Positions 19,721 through 31,250 of a stretch of DNA of 64,000 bases are shown here, one piece after another. The notes under the pieces were generated by a model. It did no database searches, was not told the origin of the DNA, and was given only the letters and a program-made list of their open reading frames with translations. The stretch comes from Cryptomeria japonica (lineage: Eukaryota; Streptophyta; Pinopsida; Cupressales; Cupressaceae), in contig NC_081412.1 of NCBI RefSeq assembly GCF_030272615.1, forward strand, positions 692,730,083 through 692,794,082. The letters run 5' to 3'. The position numbers and the translations under genes are program-made. The number at the start of each line of letters is the position of its first letter. Position 1 is the stretch's first letter.

Positions 19721-22700
19721 ATGGCTCCTAAAAGAGAGTTTTCTGGCAAAGTTAACTATTCAGAAAGGAATGTCTGTGATGATTTTTTAGAACAGTTGAC
19801 GTTGTCAACTAATCAGGCTTCAAAGGCAAAAGAGTTAGTGCCCAAGGCTCCCTGTTTAAAGATAGGAGAAGGATTATATGACAAGGGTAACTGGTTGAGA
19901 GACCCACATGTTGGATTGTCTGGGTTGGGGTTGTTTAAAGTTGGATTTGGAATGAGAAATTCTCCTGCCCTGCAAAATAGTATCTAGGAATTAGATGTCG
20001 GGAAATTAGTTGTCCCAGGGGTATTTATGGACACAGATTTGCTGACCCAAATTGCACTCAACTATGATCTAGTCACAAAAAGCATTCGGGATGTAAATGG
20101 GAAAACCCTTGTCAAGATTAATGCTGAAGAGTTCAAGACAGCTTTTGGGCTTAATGAGTTCACCAATTTTCTAAAACCTATACATTTCACATCATTAGCC
20201 CAAATTTACGGTGCACAAAGGAGTCATCTCAGGAATGGGCCTCTCAAGGAGTTTTTTGTGAAAATAGGAGGGTTAACAGTTGTAGGACCCAACACACAAG
20301 AGCCCTTTTCATTAAGTATGTTCACCCTGAGGGCTAAAGGAATGTATTGGGTACTTTCCCAAGTTTTGGGAGAAGATGCTGAAGAAAATATGCCGAATCA
20401 TTACTTGTTAATGATTGCTCAAATTTTGAATCGTTTTCTTGCAATTACATTTGATTATGCCTCTTTCATTGCTGATGCTATTCATGGAGGGATAATAGGA
20501 ATCAAGAATGGAAAGGTGGATAGGCCTTTCAAATGGTACTCACTCCTGATGCATCTTTTTCTCTTCAAAGGTGGTGATTACTTTGCTAGTGGACTGGACC
20601 TTGTTAAGGAGAAGGAACGAGAAAAAATGCCGGTACAATTATGGAGTACTGTGTTGTCATGGGATAGAGAGGATGCCAGTTTTTTGAAGTTTGATAAATA
20701 TTTTGCATCCAAGATGAGGAATCTCCTCTGCTCTGAGAACCCAAGAATCCCCAAAGTTCTTCTGGAATTCATAAGACCAAAAGAATTCATAGAGAACATA
20801 AAAATTGTTCATAATTGGGGTGACATTTACTTGTATCCAGTCTCCATAGTTTTCAGAGTGTTTGGTTTCAGAGGCACCCCATTTTTGCTACCTTACCAGG
20901 TCCCTCTCAAAGTAGGAATCACAGAGATCCTTAGACAAATTGGTGGCTTACAAGAGGCAGAGTTGACAGGCAGGGGTAAAGGAACTATTTTCCCTGCAGC
21001 TACCATAGCTCACCAATTTGTAATAAAAAAAGGAGGCTGGAATTTCTTTGAGGATTTCCTCAAGCATTATCATTTGTCCATTGCGGTATCTAGGTGTGCT
21101 GATCCAGAAGACTTCTTCAATGGTATGTTTAGGAAGAAGGTAGCATGCAGAGGTAGGCCTCCTCAATTCTAGTTTCTTGAAGATCTCATCAGAAATGAGT
21201 TTGATCTAGATGAGCAGGAGCTAAGGAAAGAGAAGTGGGTGGCTTATAAAAAAGCCTTGGATTTTGTGCATCAATTTGATGCCAACTATGACCCATTGTC
21301 TAGCTTTTTCCCACTAGAAGAGAAAATAAAGTTTTTGATTGTTTGCTTTGAGGATGTGATGTAGACACTGAAAGAGAAGAGGGAAGTTGTAATCAAGAGC
21401 AACCCTGACAAGGCAAGAATGATCCTAAGTAGGTCAGCTTCCAGCAAGGCAATCCCTCCTAGTGATTATAAACTACATAAGAAATCCAGTTATAGTGTGC
21501 TGATGCCTACAAAAGGGGAGCCCTCTACATCCAAAGGAAAGTGGAAGATAAAAGATGTCATTGACATCCAAGAAAGCCCAAAGAAGCAAAGGGTGGGGAA
21601 AGAAGTGCAATCAGATACACCTTTGTATTCTCCATCCCAATCCCCTATCCATATAAGAAATGAGCAAGCAGCAGCTGAGCAACTCCTATAGTTATGTAGT
21701 CTAGGGGAAATTGCATACACTTATGATGAAGTGGAGGAAGGAATGCCAGAAGAGCCCATTGCTGCTGAAATGGATGTCACATCAGAAGCATTTATGCAGT
21801 TTATATGGAAACAACACATAGATAAATATAATGCTAGATGTGAAATGAGAAAGGCTGAGCAACCCAATAAAGATCTAGCCCTGGTAGAAGAGGAAATAAA
21901 GCAAGAGATGATGGAAGAATTCAAAACCATCACCCCTGAGCAGGGAAGAGATATGGTAGCACAAGCTGGAGTGCTTATCTTACCCGAATGAGATATAGCA
22001 GACACCCTTGTACTAGATGCAGTGATAAAAGAGACTAAACCCATGGAGCGGATTACTTTCAATAAGGACAATGTTGCACTCATCATGTGGTCTCTCAAGA
22101 GAAATGAGAATAAGAAAAGCAAAGACACCCCAGGGTCAAGTTACCTTAGTGGAATGATGGTGAAGAGAGTGCAGAGTATAGGGGTAGTTGAGGCTACTAG
22201 CAGTGTGTTAGAGACTGCAAAATTTAGTGTTGCAGTAGCAGAGAAGGAAGCCAAAGAGAAAGAGGCTCTCCAAGTTAAGTTGGAAATAGTTTTAAAGGCC
22301 TATAACAATGCCAAGGAGGAGGTAAGAGGTAAGGATAGCATCATTGCCAAGCTACAGAGCTAGTTGATTGGACAATACCATCAAGGTGAGTCTTCAACAC
22401 TGATGATTTGCTCTTCTCCTACAAGACCTCCACCTACTAGCCCTATCATTGAGTTCCCACCATCTCTAGCACCCTCCAGCTCTCAAATGATTGAAATCAC
22501 TCCCCAAGAATTGGAAAACTTGAAACAAGCTCAAGCTGTATATGTAAAGAAGTATGAGGAGAGAGTAAGGGCTACAATTTCCAGTTTTGCAGATACAATA
22601 AATGCCTCATTTCTCTACAACAATGTAGGTAAAATTATGGATATATGGAATGAGCTCAGGAGAGACAAGGCCATTTTGACACCTATTTTTGATAAATGGA

Positions 22701-23278
22701 GGCCTAGGGAGCAAGATTTAGAGTTTATGTGTGTATCCTGCGATGAAGCAAGGGCCAATCCTATCATCAAATCCACTTCTGATGTTGGTAAAGTCTTAAT
22801 ACAATTAGCAGCAGAGGTGGATAATGTTGATAAGAAGTTTAATTTGTGCAAAAAGGAGTACACTGATCAAGTTTTTGAGTTGCTCCCAGGAGTTTTTGCT
22901 AGCCTGGATCAATTAAAGGACAAACAAATGTGGCTTAAGGAGATAGAAGCTAAATTGTCAGCAAGATTTAAAGGAATTATTGATCTAGATGATGCTTCTT
23001 TCTTTGTTGTGACAATACAAGAGATAGAGAAAATTAAGTCACATTATGGCTTTCTCAATTCAGAAGTCAACAAAATGAGAAATTTTTGGAAAATGTTGAC
23101 TAAGACCAAGGATAAAGTGATTAATTTCTCATGGCCGACAGAAAAGGTGTATGGTGAGTGGGCAACTAAATATGCCACCCATGATCCAGAATAGTTGGAG
23201 AGTGCCCCTGAAAAAGTAGAAGAGGTTGCAACTGAATAGCTCGTTGAAGAAACTGCAGAAGCCGAAAAGATCTTGTAA
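19721..23278 (+). pseudogene. LTR-encoded ORF (5' LTR copy), unknown ~1,200-residue protein
   Basis: One frame of 1,186 codons runs from ATG 19721 (context AAAATGGCT) to TAA 23276, broken by eight stops at 19985, 21170, 21362, 21689, 21989, 22361, 23192 and 23237. All but 21989 correspond to CAG or TGG in another copy. There is no frameshift. Parts: N-terminus MAPKREFSGKVNYSER; a hydrophobic/helical domain at residues ~103-480 (MDTDLLTQIALNYD, then WYSLLMHLFLFKGGDYFASG); a Ser/Lys linker with a possible nuclear signal SPKKQRVGKE at ~620; an acidic part; a coiled coil at ~838-890 (VAVAEKEAKEKEALQ); a Pro/Ser stretch; and a helical C-terminus from ~925. No zinc knuckle, enzyme motif, signal peptide or membrane anchor is seen. 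I do not recognise the family. It is not the shadow of gag or pol. Confidence 0.85.
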
Positions 23279-23374
23279 CTATTTTAGCGAAAAGCTTGTA
23301 ACCTCTTTATTTTGAAAGAAATGATTGTAACAAACTCTCCTCAAGAAGTCCGAAGCTTTGTGCATCGATGTTGT

Positions 23375-23381
23375 TATAAAT
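23375..23381 (+). promoter_or_regulatory. Second TATA-like site, downstream of the LTR ORF
   Basis: GTTGTTATAAATGGATAC lies ~100 bp after the ORF stop and is conserved in the other LTR copies (for example on the minus strand near 36783-36790). If this is the main promoter, the ORF lies in U3 and would be carried at the 3' end of the genomic transcript. Motif evidence only. Confidence 0.4.
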
Positions 23382-24215
23382 GGATACTAGGACTAGAGGA
23401 AGAGGGATCGCAAAGAATTGTAAGAAAACGCTGCAGAAATTTATCTAAGCTTTTCTATGTTTAATGGAGAATACTCAAAATTTCTTGTAATATTTCTTAA
23501 ATATCAATATACAGACCATCGGATTTGAGTAAAGCTTTGTGTTGTCTTCAAGTATGTTTACAAATTTTTTTACTACTTTCATTTTGAATAATCCAGGGTT
23601 GTTCTGTTTGAATGGAATTGTAAAGCAATTTTAGTAGAAGTGTTCGTTAGCTTTTCTCTTTAGGAGGGAAATTAAAGATGCGGGGATCACTCATACCAGT
23701 AAACTCTTTGGAAGAGACTTTGAATTTTGATGATCATAGCTTAATTTGGAATGCATGAATTCTTGTAGGTGTCAGGCATATACAAGGATTAATAGAAACC
23801 AAGCCAACGGGAAGCATAAAGATGTTTTGTTTGAGGAGTCTTATTTGAGTTTAGATGACTCTATGACCTTGGATAAGGCACTGGTATTAATTGAAGTTGT
23901 TTATTGCATGTTTTGTTGATCAAAGTGCTGAATTTATGTATAATTTCCATTATTTGTTCTTAGTTGATTTCAAGGTGAATAGATCCACTAGTTTTCTGGA
24001 CTGGTTTGCTCTGGGTTTATGTTTGAAAGTGTGACTTCAATTGACAAAGGTATACCCACCTGGGCTTTGAGTAAGTCCGAAGTGTAGAAGGTTCAATCAA
24101 ACCTTGTCATATGTTGTCTTGAGAATTTCCTTATCTTTAATGTCTCTTCTACACTGAGTTTAACCATATTATTCTAGGGCTGATAAAGGGAGTCAGATTT
24201 TGAAGACAACAAAAG

Positions 24216-24233
24216 TGGCGACTCTATTGGGGA
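24216..24233 (+). other. Primer-binding site (TGGCGACTCTATTGGGGA)
   Basis: Lies four bases after the LTR end ...GACAACA. The TGGCGACTC...GGGGA pattern is like that reported for Ogre/Tat elements (tRNA-Arg type, from memory). The same sequence is found at 49073-49090 in the other copy. Confidence 0.8.
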
Positions 24234-24409
24234 AAGTTACAATAAAGATATAAACACAGATCTGTATTGAGGCTTGTAAAGAAAATTGTTGTGTGTCTGT
24301 GGATAAGACTGCTTGTTTTCATTATTCCCATAGTTTTGTGGGTGGTGACTCTGTTACTCTTGAACCAGTCCTTGTGAGATACAAATTTTCTAAAAGGAAG
24401 ACAAGCGAG

Positions 24410-27235
24410 ATGCAAGGAGCAAAAAACACAAGATCATTCATGAAGAAACATCCTCGTGAAACTTTGCAAGAAGGTCTGCCAGAATAGTCACAGAGAGGCT
24501 AGAAGAGATTTGTGTTGCATGAGCCATCAAATGCTGCTTGGGTGTAGAAAAACAATAATACTGGTAAGATGCTTGACCGACCTATTTATGCAAAGTCTAA
24601 TTCATCTTCCAGAGATTCAGAGCATGATATCTTAGGTTTCCATTCGGGATTGTTTGGAAGTATTGATGATGCACCTATTTTAAATCAAGATCTATCTCAT
24701 GTTAGTGTTTCTGCAAAAGATAGAACCAGTTCAAATGCAATTAGGCACTTCCTTCCTAGGACAATTGATGGGAACATTAGTCTGATTGACATAGATCAAG
24801 TTAATGCATCAGATTCTGAATAAAACTTCCCTAATGAGGATAAAGTGTCTCAAGAGATTGAAGATTTAAATAAAAGAGTCCATCATTTAATCTGACTAAG
24901 AGCCCAAAAGGAGGCAAATAAGGAGAAGGAAGTTAAAGCCAAACTAATGGAAAGAGATAGGCTTCTTAGACAGATAGCTGATCTTGAAATGCTTGCTAAG
25001 GAAAAGAAAAAATGTGATGAGGAAGGCCCTGTGATTAGAGAAATCCTGATCCCCAAAACTAGACAAGCTTTTAAGTCAGTAGCCCAGCCAACTAGGGAAG
25101 TATTTAATGACTCCCAGCTTCCTAAAGCCAATCTAGATAAAGGAAAATAGAAATGGGTGGATGATGGGATAGAATCTAAAAATGCGAAAGAGATCTCTCA
25201 TAGGCTTTTAGCACATGAGAGAGAAATGGAAAGGATGAGGAAAGAAAAGGAAGATCTCCAAATGGAATTGGAAAAGGCTGAATTAGAAGTAGCGAATTAG
25301 GAAGTGAAAAGAAAGATTAATTACTTAAAGGCTCCCCCTATTACATTCCCATCAGAAGATCTTAGCAAGCCTAATCCCCAACACATTTCCTTTCCTCGGG
25401 TTAATACTCAACCTGCAGTACAAGCTAATATTGCCTCAGTAAGCCAAATACCCGTGAATAAACAGTACACCCAAGCACCTCAATCTCCAATCCCAAAAGC
25501 TAAAATGACCATGGGAAATAATAGTGCTATTACCCCTTTTCAAAGAAGGCCAATCAATCTAGAACAATATAGACAATTGTTCTTTGATGGGATCTCGGGA
25601 TATCCAAATCATGTTCCCACTGAGTTAAGAGATAGACTCCATAAATTTGCTAGGAACAATGCAATTAGTGCTGAGGAACATCTGAAATCTTTTGGGTATC
25701 TAATAAATGATAATGAGATAGTAGATGACGATGTTATTATGAAACTGTTTGTTCAATCCCTGGTTGATGATGCAAGAGATTGGTATAGAGGTCTTCCAGT
25801 CAATAGCATAGGTTCATGGGAAGATTTTCAAAATTGCTTTCAAGAGCAGTATGGTGACAAGACTAATGTTAGTTTCATGCTAAATGAGTTCAACAATATT
25901 AGAAAATCTGAAAATGAAATGGTCATTGATTTCAATGCCAGATTCCAGAAAGCCATGCATAGATTGTATCAAGTGATGAGGCTAGATGATAACATGTATC
26001 TTAATACATATTACAATGCATTTGATTCCAAAATGGCCTATATCTTGAGAGATAAAAATCCCCATAACCTGAGAGATGCTTTTATAATTGCCATAAATGT
26101 AGAAAGTAATAGAAAAACATCTAGAAAATTAGGAAGAAGGATAGATGGTAGATTATGGCAAGAAACCAAACACCAACCTAATAAAGTTGCTAAAGAGGAT
26201 GATAAAATAGAGAAATTGGTTACTGCTATGAAAGATTTGACTGCCAAAGTTAACAAAAATGATAAGCCTCATTATAACTTCCAAGATAGACCCCCTAGAT
26301 TACATGATATGCCCTATAATATGAATTGGAAGGATGGTAAACCCAAAATTGAGAAGCCCAAAATTACCCAAAGTCAAGACACACTAAATCCTTTAAAAGG
26401 GAAATCTGTTCACAATATAGAAAATACTCCTTGGTGTATTGCTTGTGATGGACCACATTCTCCTCATCAGTGTGCAGTGGCTCAAGCTCTTGAAGAATCT
26501 ATGAGACCAGAAGCAGAGCCTGACATTAATATGTTTGAAACCATCATAGAAAGTGATGAGGAATCCGTGCAAAGTGAATATAGTGATGTGCTAGATAATG
26601 AAAAGCTAGTGCAAGGACAGTTAGCCTTAGATTGGCATCCTACATTGAATGTGGTAACAATTGAAGATGAAGAGGTTCATCTTAGGAGGCCTAGTGAAGA
26701 AGAAGTTAGAAATCTCACTAAGGCTACAATTGCCAAAGCAAAACATAACTATAATCTGAGAAGCACTAAGAGAGACACTGATCAGGGTGAGCCGAGTTCT
26801 ATGTTTGTAAAGGAAGTTACAAAAAAGGGGGCATCAAGTAGTGCTACTACTGTTCCTAAGGTCAGGCAAGAGAAGGGAGAACAAGTTAAAGATGTACATA
26901 AAGGCAAAGATGATAAAAATGTTGGTGATGTACAAGGAGCAGAGACAATGAAAAGGGCAAGTCAATTCAAAACAGAAAAAGTTAGGTTTAATACTGAAAA
27001 ATGCAATAGTTCTACATTTGATATGGCCCAAGATTTAACTCAAATGAAGGTCACTATCCCATTAGCTGAATTGCTAAAGATTAAAGAACATAAGGATGCA
27101 GCTTTGTCTTTATTCTCTAGTATATCTGATAGTGACACAGTATTACCCACCGGTTCAGTTAAAGTTGGAAAGGATCAAGAGCTCCAAACCCCAAAGGTTT
27201 ATGTTGGAACCCCTATCACTCAGGTGCCTTCTTAG
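24410..27235 (+). pseudogene. gag region of the giant gypsy element
   Basis: One frame from ATG 24410 (MQGAKNTRSFMKK) to TAG 27233, with stops at about 24485, 24503, 24545, 24821, 24893, 25148 and 25298. The first third has a charged coiled coil (LMERDRLLRQIADLEMLAKE). The gag core, at about 25526-26110, reads EQYRQLFFDG, LFVQSLVDDARDWYRGLP, GSWEDFQNCFQEQYGD, which is the Ty3 retrotransposon gag domain. Further on, WCIACDGPHSPHQC looks like a degraded zinc knuckle rather than a true CX2CX4HX4C. A long acidic linker follows. The longest uninterrupted piece is 25304-27235. Gag forms the particle that encloses the RNA. The start is the first in-frame ATG after the PBS that is shared with the other copy (48895). 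Confidence 0.85.
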
Positions 27236-27598
27236 GTAGATCCCTTCTATGTTACCTTGTTAGTAAATAACCGGTTGATTAAAAACTACATGATAGATTC
27301 AAGAGTTGCTACTAATGTAATGCCCTATGGCGTTATGAAAGAATTAGGGTTATCAGTAACCACTATGTATGGGAAATGATATGCCATGGATAATAGAGAA
27401 GTACCTGTGATAGGTACAATGAAAGATGTAGAAGTAAAAATAGCAGCATTCCCTAAAGCCACTTACAAAATGGATGTTATTGTTATTGACACTAAACCCC
27501 ACTATGGTATGTTACTTTCCAGGCAGTGGGCAGAAGTAGTAGGGGGAAATGTTCAACTAGACTTATCTTATGCTACCATTCCTATTAGTGGTAAATAG
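27236..27598 (+). pseudogene. Aspartic protease domain, active site mutated
   Basis: Continues the gag frame after the TAG at 27233. The pepsin-like motif here reads MIDSRVATNV, whereas the sister copy has MIDSGAAANV: the catalytic Asp-Ser-Gly has become Asp-Ser-Arg at 27296-27304. The fold continues with GTMKDVEVKI and HYGMLLSRQW. There is also a TGA near 27377 where the sister copy has TGC. The protease would cut the Gag-Pol polyprotein. This copy should be inactive. Confidence 0.8.
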
Positions 27599-28170
27599 GT
27601 CAAGTTATACAGAGAGCCATGAGCTCCTAGGGTAATTGAGAATGTAGACCCTAGTATGCTTAATTGTATGATTGATGTAGATTTGGATAACTTTAGACTT
27701 CAACCAATTTCACCTCAATTGAAGAATACTGACCCTATTGTGGTTGAGCTACAAGCACAACAGTACGGATTGTGGTAGATGTATTTTGATGGAGCTTTCT
27801 CTAAGAAGGATCTGGAGCAGGGGTTCTTTTTGTGTCCCCATCAGGTATAACTTTCAAGTACTCATTTTTATTGGCATTCCAGTGCACAAATAATACTGCA
27901 GAGTATAGAGCCCTATTACTAGGACTTGAGGTTGCAAAAAGGCATGGAATCCAACTGTTGAAAGTAATGGGGGATTCAGAATTGGTTGTTTCTCAAGTGA
28001 GATCTAAATATGCATCCAAGAATGATAGATTAAAGTAGTATAAGCATGTTGTTTCAGATGTTATTGAGCATTTTGAGGCATTTTCAATTAATTGGATAGA
28101 GCGAGCAAAAAAAATTATGGCAGATTTCCTAGCTAATGTCGCTTTGAAAATGATGATGCAACGCTAACCA
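27599..28170 (+). pseudogene. Additional, cellular-type RNase H domain before RT
   Basis: After stops at 27596 and near 27619 (both shared with the sister copy), the text reads MYFDGAFSK, CTNNTAEYRALLLGLEVAKR, MGDSELVVSQV and IMADFLANVA. This is the order D...E...D...D of RNase HI-type enzymes (FDGA, NNTAEY, GDSELV, ADFLA). A one-base deletion near 27800 and another near 28145 shift the frame. In Tat-type elements a second RNase H is known, usually after the retroviral-type one and before integrase. Here it lies between protease and RT. It would degrade RNA in RNA/DNA hybrids. Confidence 0.75.
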
Positions 28171-28181
28171 GTATTTCCACT

Positions 28182-29990
28182 GTGGAAATAAAATCTAGGC
28201 CTTCTATTCTTGATAATGTGTACAATTGGCAAGTTTTTGCTGATGATGAAGACATTCTTAGGTTTATCCAATGTGTTGATGATTATGATGGACAAAATAT
28301 TGATTGTAATGCATTGGTGGAAGTGGTAGACAATAGGGAGACATTGTTTGGAAATGATGTGGTCCAGTTGGAAACTAATGAAATACCTAAAAGGCTGGTG
28401 GAGCTGGAGAGCATGTTTAGTTATAATGATAGTCATTTACATCAGCAGTCTACCACCAAGTTGGAAGAGTTAGAGGAGGTAAACCTAGGAACAAAATCAT
28501 CCCCTAAGCTGGTATATATTGGAAAGAAACTACCCCCTCATGTCAGGACTAACCTTAGTAATTTATTGAAAAGGTATAAGAATGTCTTTGCTTGGTCTTA
28601 TGAAGACCTAAAGGCGTATAGACAAGATCTTTTTCAGCATGAAGTTCCTTTACTACAAGATGCTAAGCCTTTCAGACAGAAACAGAGGCCTATCAATCCC
28701 TTGTTAGAAACTAAAATGCAACAAGAGTTGACCAAATTGAGAGAAGGGGGGATTATCAAACCAATAAGGCATTCTTCACGGGTCTCCAATTTGGTCCCAG
28801 TAAGGAAGAAGAATGGAGACATTAGATTGTCTAGAGATTTTAGGAATCTAAAAGTTGCTTCCTTGAAAGATAACTACTCATCCCCAAATATGGAAGCCAT
28901 GCTACAGAGAGTGACAGGATGTGATCTTTTATCCATGATGGATGGTTTCTCAGGATATAATCAAGTGTTGGTAAAGGAGTCTAAATAGTTTAAGACAACT
29001 TTCACTACTCCATGGGGAACTAATGTATATGTGAGAATGCCATTTGGATTAAAAAATGCAGGAGCTACATTTCAGAGAGCTATGGATGTAGCCTTCAAAG
29101 AATTCATAAACATCATGGTGGTTTATCAAGATGATCTAACTTGCTTCTCTAAAAGGGTTGATGATCATTGTGGACATCTAGAGAAAGTGTTCAATAAAGC
29201 CTTGGAATTTGGTGTATCACTGAATCCCAAGAAATTTCATTTTGAGGTCACTGAGGGAAAGTTACTGGGACACATAGTCTCTAAGGAGGGGGTAAGAATA
29301 GACCCTGAGAGAATTGAAGCAATCAATAGGGTGTCTGAACCTAAAAATGTGAAAGGTATCCAATCCTTTTTAGGTAAAGTAAATTTTGTCAAGAGATTCA
29401 TTGCAAACTTCGCAGAGATAGTGAAGCCTATCGTAAAATTGCTTAAGAAGGATACAAAATTTTATTGGGATCAAGAAGCTTCAAAAGCTTTTGCTGAGAT
29501 TAAGAAGGCAATCCAAGAGGCACCAGTGTTGAAATCTCCTGATTATAGTAAGCCGTTTTCTCTATTTTCTTTTGCTTCATATCATATGGTGGCTGTAGTA
29601 TTATTACAAAAGGACAATGAAGGATATGGACATCCCATAGCCTTCTACAGCAAGTCTTTGCAAGTGGCAGAATTAAAATATGAAACCATGGAGAAACAAG
29701 CTTATGCCCTAGATAAAGTTGCTAAGGCTTTTAGGCCATATTTAGTGAATGCAAATATCATTGCCTATGTCCCACATGCTGCAGTTAAAGATATTTTGTC
29801 TCAGTCTGAGGTTACTGGGAAGAGATGCAGATGGATTAATAGAATTCAGGAATTCAACTTGGAGATAAAGATCACCAAATTGGTGAAAGTTTTAGGTTTG
29901 GCTAAGCTCATGAATGAGTCAAATCTCATGAATGTAGAAATACACAATGTTGAGGTTAGAGATGCTTTGGTCACTAGTATTGAGAGGCAA
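28182..29990 (+). pseudogene. Reverse transcriptase and RNase H of the giant gypsy element
   Basis: One frame with a TAG at 28986 (CAG in the sister copy). RT motifs are: PFRQKQRPINPLLETKMQQE, EGGIIKPIRHSSRVSNLVPV, RKKNGDIRLSRDFRNL (the sister copy has CVDFRN, so the second motif is damaged), LLSMMDGFSGYNQV, MPFGLKNAGATFQRAMD and the catalytic VVYQDD at 29121-29135. RNase H follows from about 29540 (KPFSLFSFASYHM, HPIAFYSKSLQVAE, ETMEKQAYALDKV). Together these copy the RNA into DNA. The order RT then RNase H is normal for Ty3/gypsy. Confidence 0.9.
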
Positions 29991-31250
29991 CCCTGGTATA
30001 CAAAGATAATCCAAGTTTTGAGAGATGATACCCTCCTAGAAGAAATGACATACAATCAGAAAAGAACTCTGAAACTCAAGTCCCAAAAATATGTGCTCAT
30101 TCAGGGTGATCTTTTAAAGAGAAAAAGAGATGGAGAGTTACTAATGTGTTTGGATGAATTTCAAGCTAAACAGGTGTTGACTGAAATGCATAATGGAGTA
30201 TGTGGAGGTCACTATTCTGCTAAGACTACTGCTAGTAAGATAATTCAGGCTGGGTATTATTGGCCTACCTTATTTAAAGATACCCATGCATATGTTCGGA
30301 GATGTGACCCATGTCAAAGATTCTCATCCAAGCTCAAGTATGAAGGAGCCTTACCCCTAAATCCAATCTCTGTAGAAGCTCCTTTTGTTCAGTGGGGCAT
30401 TGATTTTATTGGAGAAATTGTTGAGAAGTCAGGGAGAGGTCATGGATGGATCATAGTGGCCACTGATTATTTCACCAAATGGATAGAAGCCATCCCTACA
30501 AGAAGAGCTACTAGTAAAGTTGTCATTGATTTCCTGATGGATAATATTGTAACTAGATTTGGAACACCTACAAAATTGGTGATGGATAATGCCATGTGTT
30601 TCAGATCAGAAGAATTTGTAGGCTTTTGTACTAGTCACAGTATACTCATGTCATACTCTTCACCTTATCACCCTTAGGGGAATGGACAAGCAGAATCCAG
30701 CAATAAAAGCCTGTTGAATATCATCAAGAAAATCCTAGAAGAGAATAAAAGATCTTGGGATCAAAAGTTGAAGTTAGCTCTGTGGGCAAATAGAATAACA
30801 GTTAAGAAATCCATTAGAATGTCACCTTTTGAATTAGTTTATGGTGCCCAAGCCAGATTGCCCGTAAATAACCTTCTTCTAGTGTTTAAGTTTTTGCAAA
30901 ATGAGGACATGGAGGTATCTGAACCAATGGAAAAAAGAATGATCCAAATTGTAGAAATGGAGGAGGTTAGGACTTCTACCCTTAAGAAAAATCAGAAGAT
31001 CTAGTTGCAGTCAAAGTATCTTTTTGATAAAAGGACATCACTAAGGAAGTTTCAAATTGATGACATGGTTCTTTAGTGGAATGCAAAAGGATAGGATAAG
31101 GGAAAGCATAAGAAATTTGAATCACTATGGATTGGCCCTTTTGTGGTTTGTGACTTAAATGGTAAGGATTCATATTTCTTGAAGAATATGGATGATGAAA
31201 TGCAGGAATTTCCAGTGCATAGACAATTCCTGAAGCATTATTTCTCTTAA
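29991..31250 (+). pseudogene. Integrase of the giant gypsy element
   Basis: Continues the RT frame, with TAG stops at 30675 (CAG in the sister copy) and 31002, and a few more before the terminal TAA at 31248. It has the N-terminal zinc-binding HHCC part (MHNGVCGGHYSAKTTASKII, then CDPCQ). The catalytic core includes WGIDFIGEIV, IIVATDYFTKWIEAIP, VMDNAMCF (Asp at 30585-30587) and GNGQAE (Glu at 30693-30695). The C-terminus ends RQFLKHYFS. There is no chromodomain-like sequence after it. Integrase inserts the DNA copy into the genome and makes the 5-bp target duplication seen here. Confidence 0.88.

Larger units (their letters stand above)
17717..24211 (+). repeat. 5' LTR of the giant gypsy element (6,495 bp)
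   Basis: Starts TGTTATCACTGATT and ends TTTTGAAGACAACA just before the PBS. From left to right it holds a non-coding U3 part with three 279-bp repeats, a TATA box at 19124, the LTR ORF (19721-23278), a second TATA-like site at 23375 and a ~0.9-kb non-coding tail. Compared with the 3' LTR it lacks about 87 bp within the ORF near 21775. Confidence 0.92.

Noticed and set aside
19721-23278. LTR ORF as an envelope gene
   Set aside because: No signal peptide, no clear transmembrane anchor, no cleavage site; basic linker and coiled coil point to an internal protein.
31100-31250. A chromodomain at the end of the gypsy integrase
   Set aside because: The frame ends shortly after the integrase C-terminal part with no aromatic-cage-like motif, as expected for the Tat branch.
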